Source: an uncultured Prevotellaceae bacterium
Lineage (GTDB): Bacteria; Bacteroidota; Bacteroidia; Bacteroidales; Bacteroidaceae
Assembly (NCBI GenBank): GCA_937893145.1
Contig: CALBJW010000081.1
Span: forward strand, 1 to 5,657
Length of the DNA stretch: 5,657 nucleotides
Direction: 5' to 3'
Shown: one piece after another, positions 4,101 to 5,657 of the stretch
How the letters are laid out: each line of letters begins with the position of its first letter
Position numbering within the stretch: the first letter of the stretch is position 1
The notes under the pieces: generated by a model
Told to the model about the DNA's origin: nothing
Databases searched by the model: none
The model's input: only the letters and a program-made list of their open reading frames with translations
Translations under genes and position numbers: made by a program

Positions 4101-4219
4101 ATCCCCCCCAACACCCACACGCTCCCCTTGTCCCACATCCTACTCCCCTCCCTTTTATGGGTTATCGTCGCAGACGCTTCCGAGCCCGTTGAGGAAGAGC
4201 GGTCGGGGGAGGGTCTTTA
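4101..4219. repeat. C/G-rich gene-end block at the ABC gene
   Basis: C-rich sequence (CCCCCCC at 4103-4109, then CCCACATCCTACTCCCCTCCC to 4152) is followed after a spacer by GGGGGAGGGTCTTTA at 4205-4219. CCCTCCC 4146-4152 pairs with GGGAGGG 4207-4213. Within the loop CGCTTCC (4175-4181) pairs with GGAAGAGCG (4193-4201) with one bulge. The last three bases, TTA, are the complement of the ABC gene stop codon, so the repeat runs up to and into the end of the gene. It is the second copy of the family at 1-91, with about 50 nt of different sequence in the middle. Confidence 0.7.
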
Positions 4220-5657
4220 ATACCCCACCTCAACCCTTATACTCTTTTCTTCAATCATTAAGGATGTGGAGTATCCTCGTATGATGTCCATTCCTATCTT
4301 GTTCGCTTCCTGTTCGAAAGGGGCATTGTCTAAGGATTGGATATTCTCGAAGGAGAGTTGTATCTGAGAGGTCTTCTCGGAGTAGGTGAGAACAATATCC
4401 ATGTTCTCCTGGTTGCCCGTGATGAGCAGCAGTTCCTCGATGAGGTGGTAAATGCTGTTGATAGTCTGGAGACTGAAGCAGTTGCGCTGGCAGAAGTTCA
4501 TGAAGAGTCCCATCATGCCGTGGAAGTCATTGTCCTTCACTACCGTGTGGCGACATTCGCGCACTCGGTTGATGAACACCTTCGTGTTCTTCCTTTCCGG
4601 ATGTTCAAATATCTGAGCCGGTGTACCCTCTTCGTATATCACACCCTCGTCCATGTAGAATATGCGTGATGAAATGGCACGAGCAAAGCGCATCTCGTGG
4701 GTAACCACAATCATCGTCATTCCCTTTTGTGCAAGCGAGTGAATTACAGTCAGCACCTCACTCACCATAGAAGGGTCGAGAGCAGATGTAGGTTCGTCGA
4801 AAAGCAATATCTTTGGTTCCATAGCCAATGCACGAGCAATGGCGATGCGCTGCTTCTGTCCGCCCGACAACTGGTCCGGATAGTGGTTCGCCTTGCTGCG
4901 CAATCCCACAATGTCCAGCAGGGCAAGCGCTTCTCGGCGTGCCTCCTCCTTGCTCTTTCCCAGCAGTTTCACGGGAGCCAATGTGATGTTGTCAAGGATA
5001 GTCCTGCCGTTAAACAGATTGAAGGACTGAAATACCATACCCATCTTCTGGCGTATTCGGGACAAGTCGGCATCACTGGCAAGAATATCTTCGCCCTCAA
5101 TCACTATGCTGCCTCCTGTAGCCTTCTCCAACTGATTCAGACAGCGCAGGAAGGTACTCTTTCCAGTACCCGAAGGACCGATGATGCTTATCACATCGCC
5201 ACGCTTTATTTCCGTATTCACATCCAGCAACACCTGCAAACCATTCTCGTAAGTCTTGCTCAGATGCTTCACCACAATCAGCGGTTCCTTGCCCTCTACA
5301 GCCAACTCACCCAGAGCAACGGGAGCAGCCATCGCCTTCATCTCTCCATCTACATTGTCATCAAGGCTAACCACAGTAGGCCTCTGTTTCGCCACACATC
5401 GCAGAGCGACACCTATCAGCCATGCCAAAGCAAAATAGATGATAGACACAACAATCAAAGGGAAAAAGGCATCAAAGGTACGCGAGCGAATGAGGTCGCC
5501 AGCCTTCGTAAGGTCAGCCACAGCAATGTAACCCACAACAGAAGTGCCCTTCAGCAATGTCACCACCTCACCAGTATAGATAGGAATCACAGCCCTCACC
5601 GCCTGAGGCAAGATGATAAAAATGAAAGTCTGCAACGGACTGAACCCCAATGCAAGA
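4217..5657 (-). CDS. amino-acid ABC transporter, fused permease-ATPase (partial)
   Basis: The frame enters from beyond the right edge. The first in-frame TTG (5648-5650) is an internal leucine, so the N-terminus is missing. Counting from that Leu: residues 1-25 are the permease EAA loop (GFSPLQTF...LPQAVRAVIP), which docks on the ATPase; the last membrane helix is about 62-84; a linker covers 88-122; and a GlnQ/HisP-type ATPase domain covers 123-365. The ATPase motifs are complete: Walker A GPSGTGKST 158-166, Q-loop Q208, signature LSGGQKQR 261-268, Walker B ILLFDE 281-286, D-loop SALD 289-292 and switch H318. This is the polar amino-acid uptake family (glutamine, histidine, glutamate and similar), acting at the inner membrane. 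Permease and ATPase are usually separate proteins. A C-terminal extension, 366-477, is not part of a normal ATPase and may be a degenerate GHKL-like fold. Substrate cannot be read from this part. Confidence 0.9.
   Translation of the reverse strand, partial: LALGFSPLQTFIFIILPQAVRAVIPIYTGEVVTLLKGTSVVGYIAVADLTKAGDLIRSRTFDAFFPLIVVSIIYFALAWLIGVALRCVAKQRPTVVSLDDNVDGEMKAMAAPVALGELAVEGKEPLIVVKHLSKTYENGLQVLLDVNTEIKRGDVISIIGPSGTGKSTFLRCLNQLEKATGGSIVIEGEDILASDADLSRIRQKMGMVFQSFNLFNGRTILDNITLAPVKLLGKSKEEARREALALLDIVGLRSKANHYPDQLSGGQKQRIAIARALAMEPKILLFDEPTSALDPSMVSEVLTVIHSLAQKGMTMIVVTHEMRFARAISSRIFYMDEGVIYEEGTPAQIFEHPERKNTKVFINRVRECRHTVVKDNDFHGMMGLFMNFCQRNCFSLQTINSIYHLIEELLLITGNQENMDIVLTYSEKTSQIQLSFENIQSLDNAPFEQEANKIGMDIIRGYSTSLMIEEKSIRVEVGY

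Noticed and set aside
4337..5438. Plus-strand frames at 4337-4669 and 5256-5438
   Set aside because: Antisense shadows of the ABC transporter gene, whose motifs are complete.

Overview
The window looks like chromosomal DNA of a Bacteroidales bacterium, most likely a Prevotella/Segatella-type genome. Three things point that way. The promoters fit the Bacteroidetes pattern (TTTG, about 20 nt, then TAnnTTTG) rather than sigma-70. The lipoprotein has an acidic stretch right after its lipidated cysteine, as in the Bacteroidetes surface-export signal. The gaps are unusually rich in short G+C blocks, 8-bp arrays and palindromes. The genus is an inference. All four genes or gene remnants are on the minus strand.

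Layout, left to right. Positions 1-91 are a C-tract/G-tract block at the 3' end of the first gene. Positions 92-1468 encode a 458-residue cysteine- and methionine-rich lipoprotein of unrecognised family. Positions 1469-2354 hold no gene. They contain a probable long leader with a seven-unit GTTTC repeat, a candidate promoter at 1742-1770, a 39-bp dyad, an 8-bp tandem array and a palindrome of about 358 bp. A small gene (2355-2510, 51 aa) follows, with its own promoter and terminator. Positions 2561-2990 hold a second array, a mini-hairpin triplet and a second palindrome. Positions 3156-3555 hold a type II toxin-antitoxin operon: an intact antitoxin-like gene followed by a RelE-family toxin reduced to 49 codons by an internal in-frame deletion. 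This operon also has its own promoter and terminator. Positions 3604-4100 hold a third array and a third palindrome, the first 234 nt being a copy of 2561-2800. Positions 4101-4216 are another G/C block. Positions 4217-5657 are the 3' part of a large amino-acid ABC transporter gene (permease fused to ATPase) that enters from beyond the right edge.

The window is repeat-dominated. Three times, reading rightwards, an 8-bp GTTTATNN array is followed by a long palindrome. The two small transcription units sit in the gaps between these array-palindrome blocks, and the -33 box of each lies at the edge of a duplicated block. The strongest biological observation is the decayed toxin. It keeps the N-terminal PEFDRRAKRLAKKY and C-terminal LLTIYDKSE segments but lacks the middle of the fold, beside an apparently intact antitoxin. 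No functional link between the lipoprotein and the transporter can be seen.
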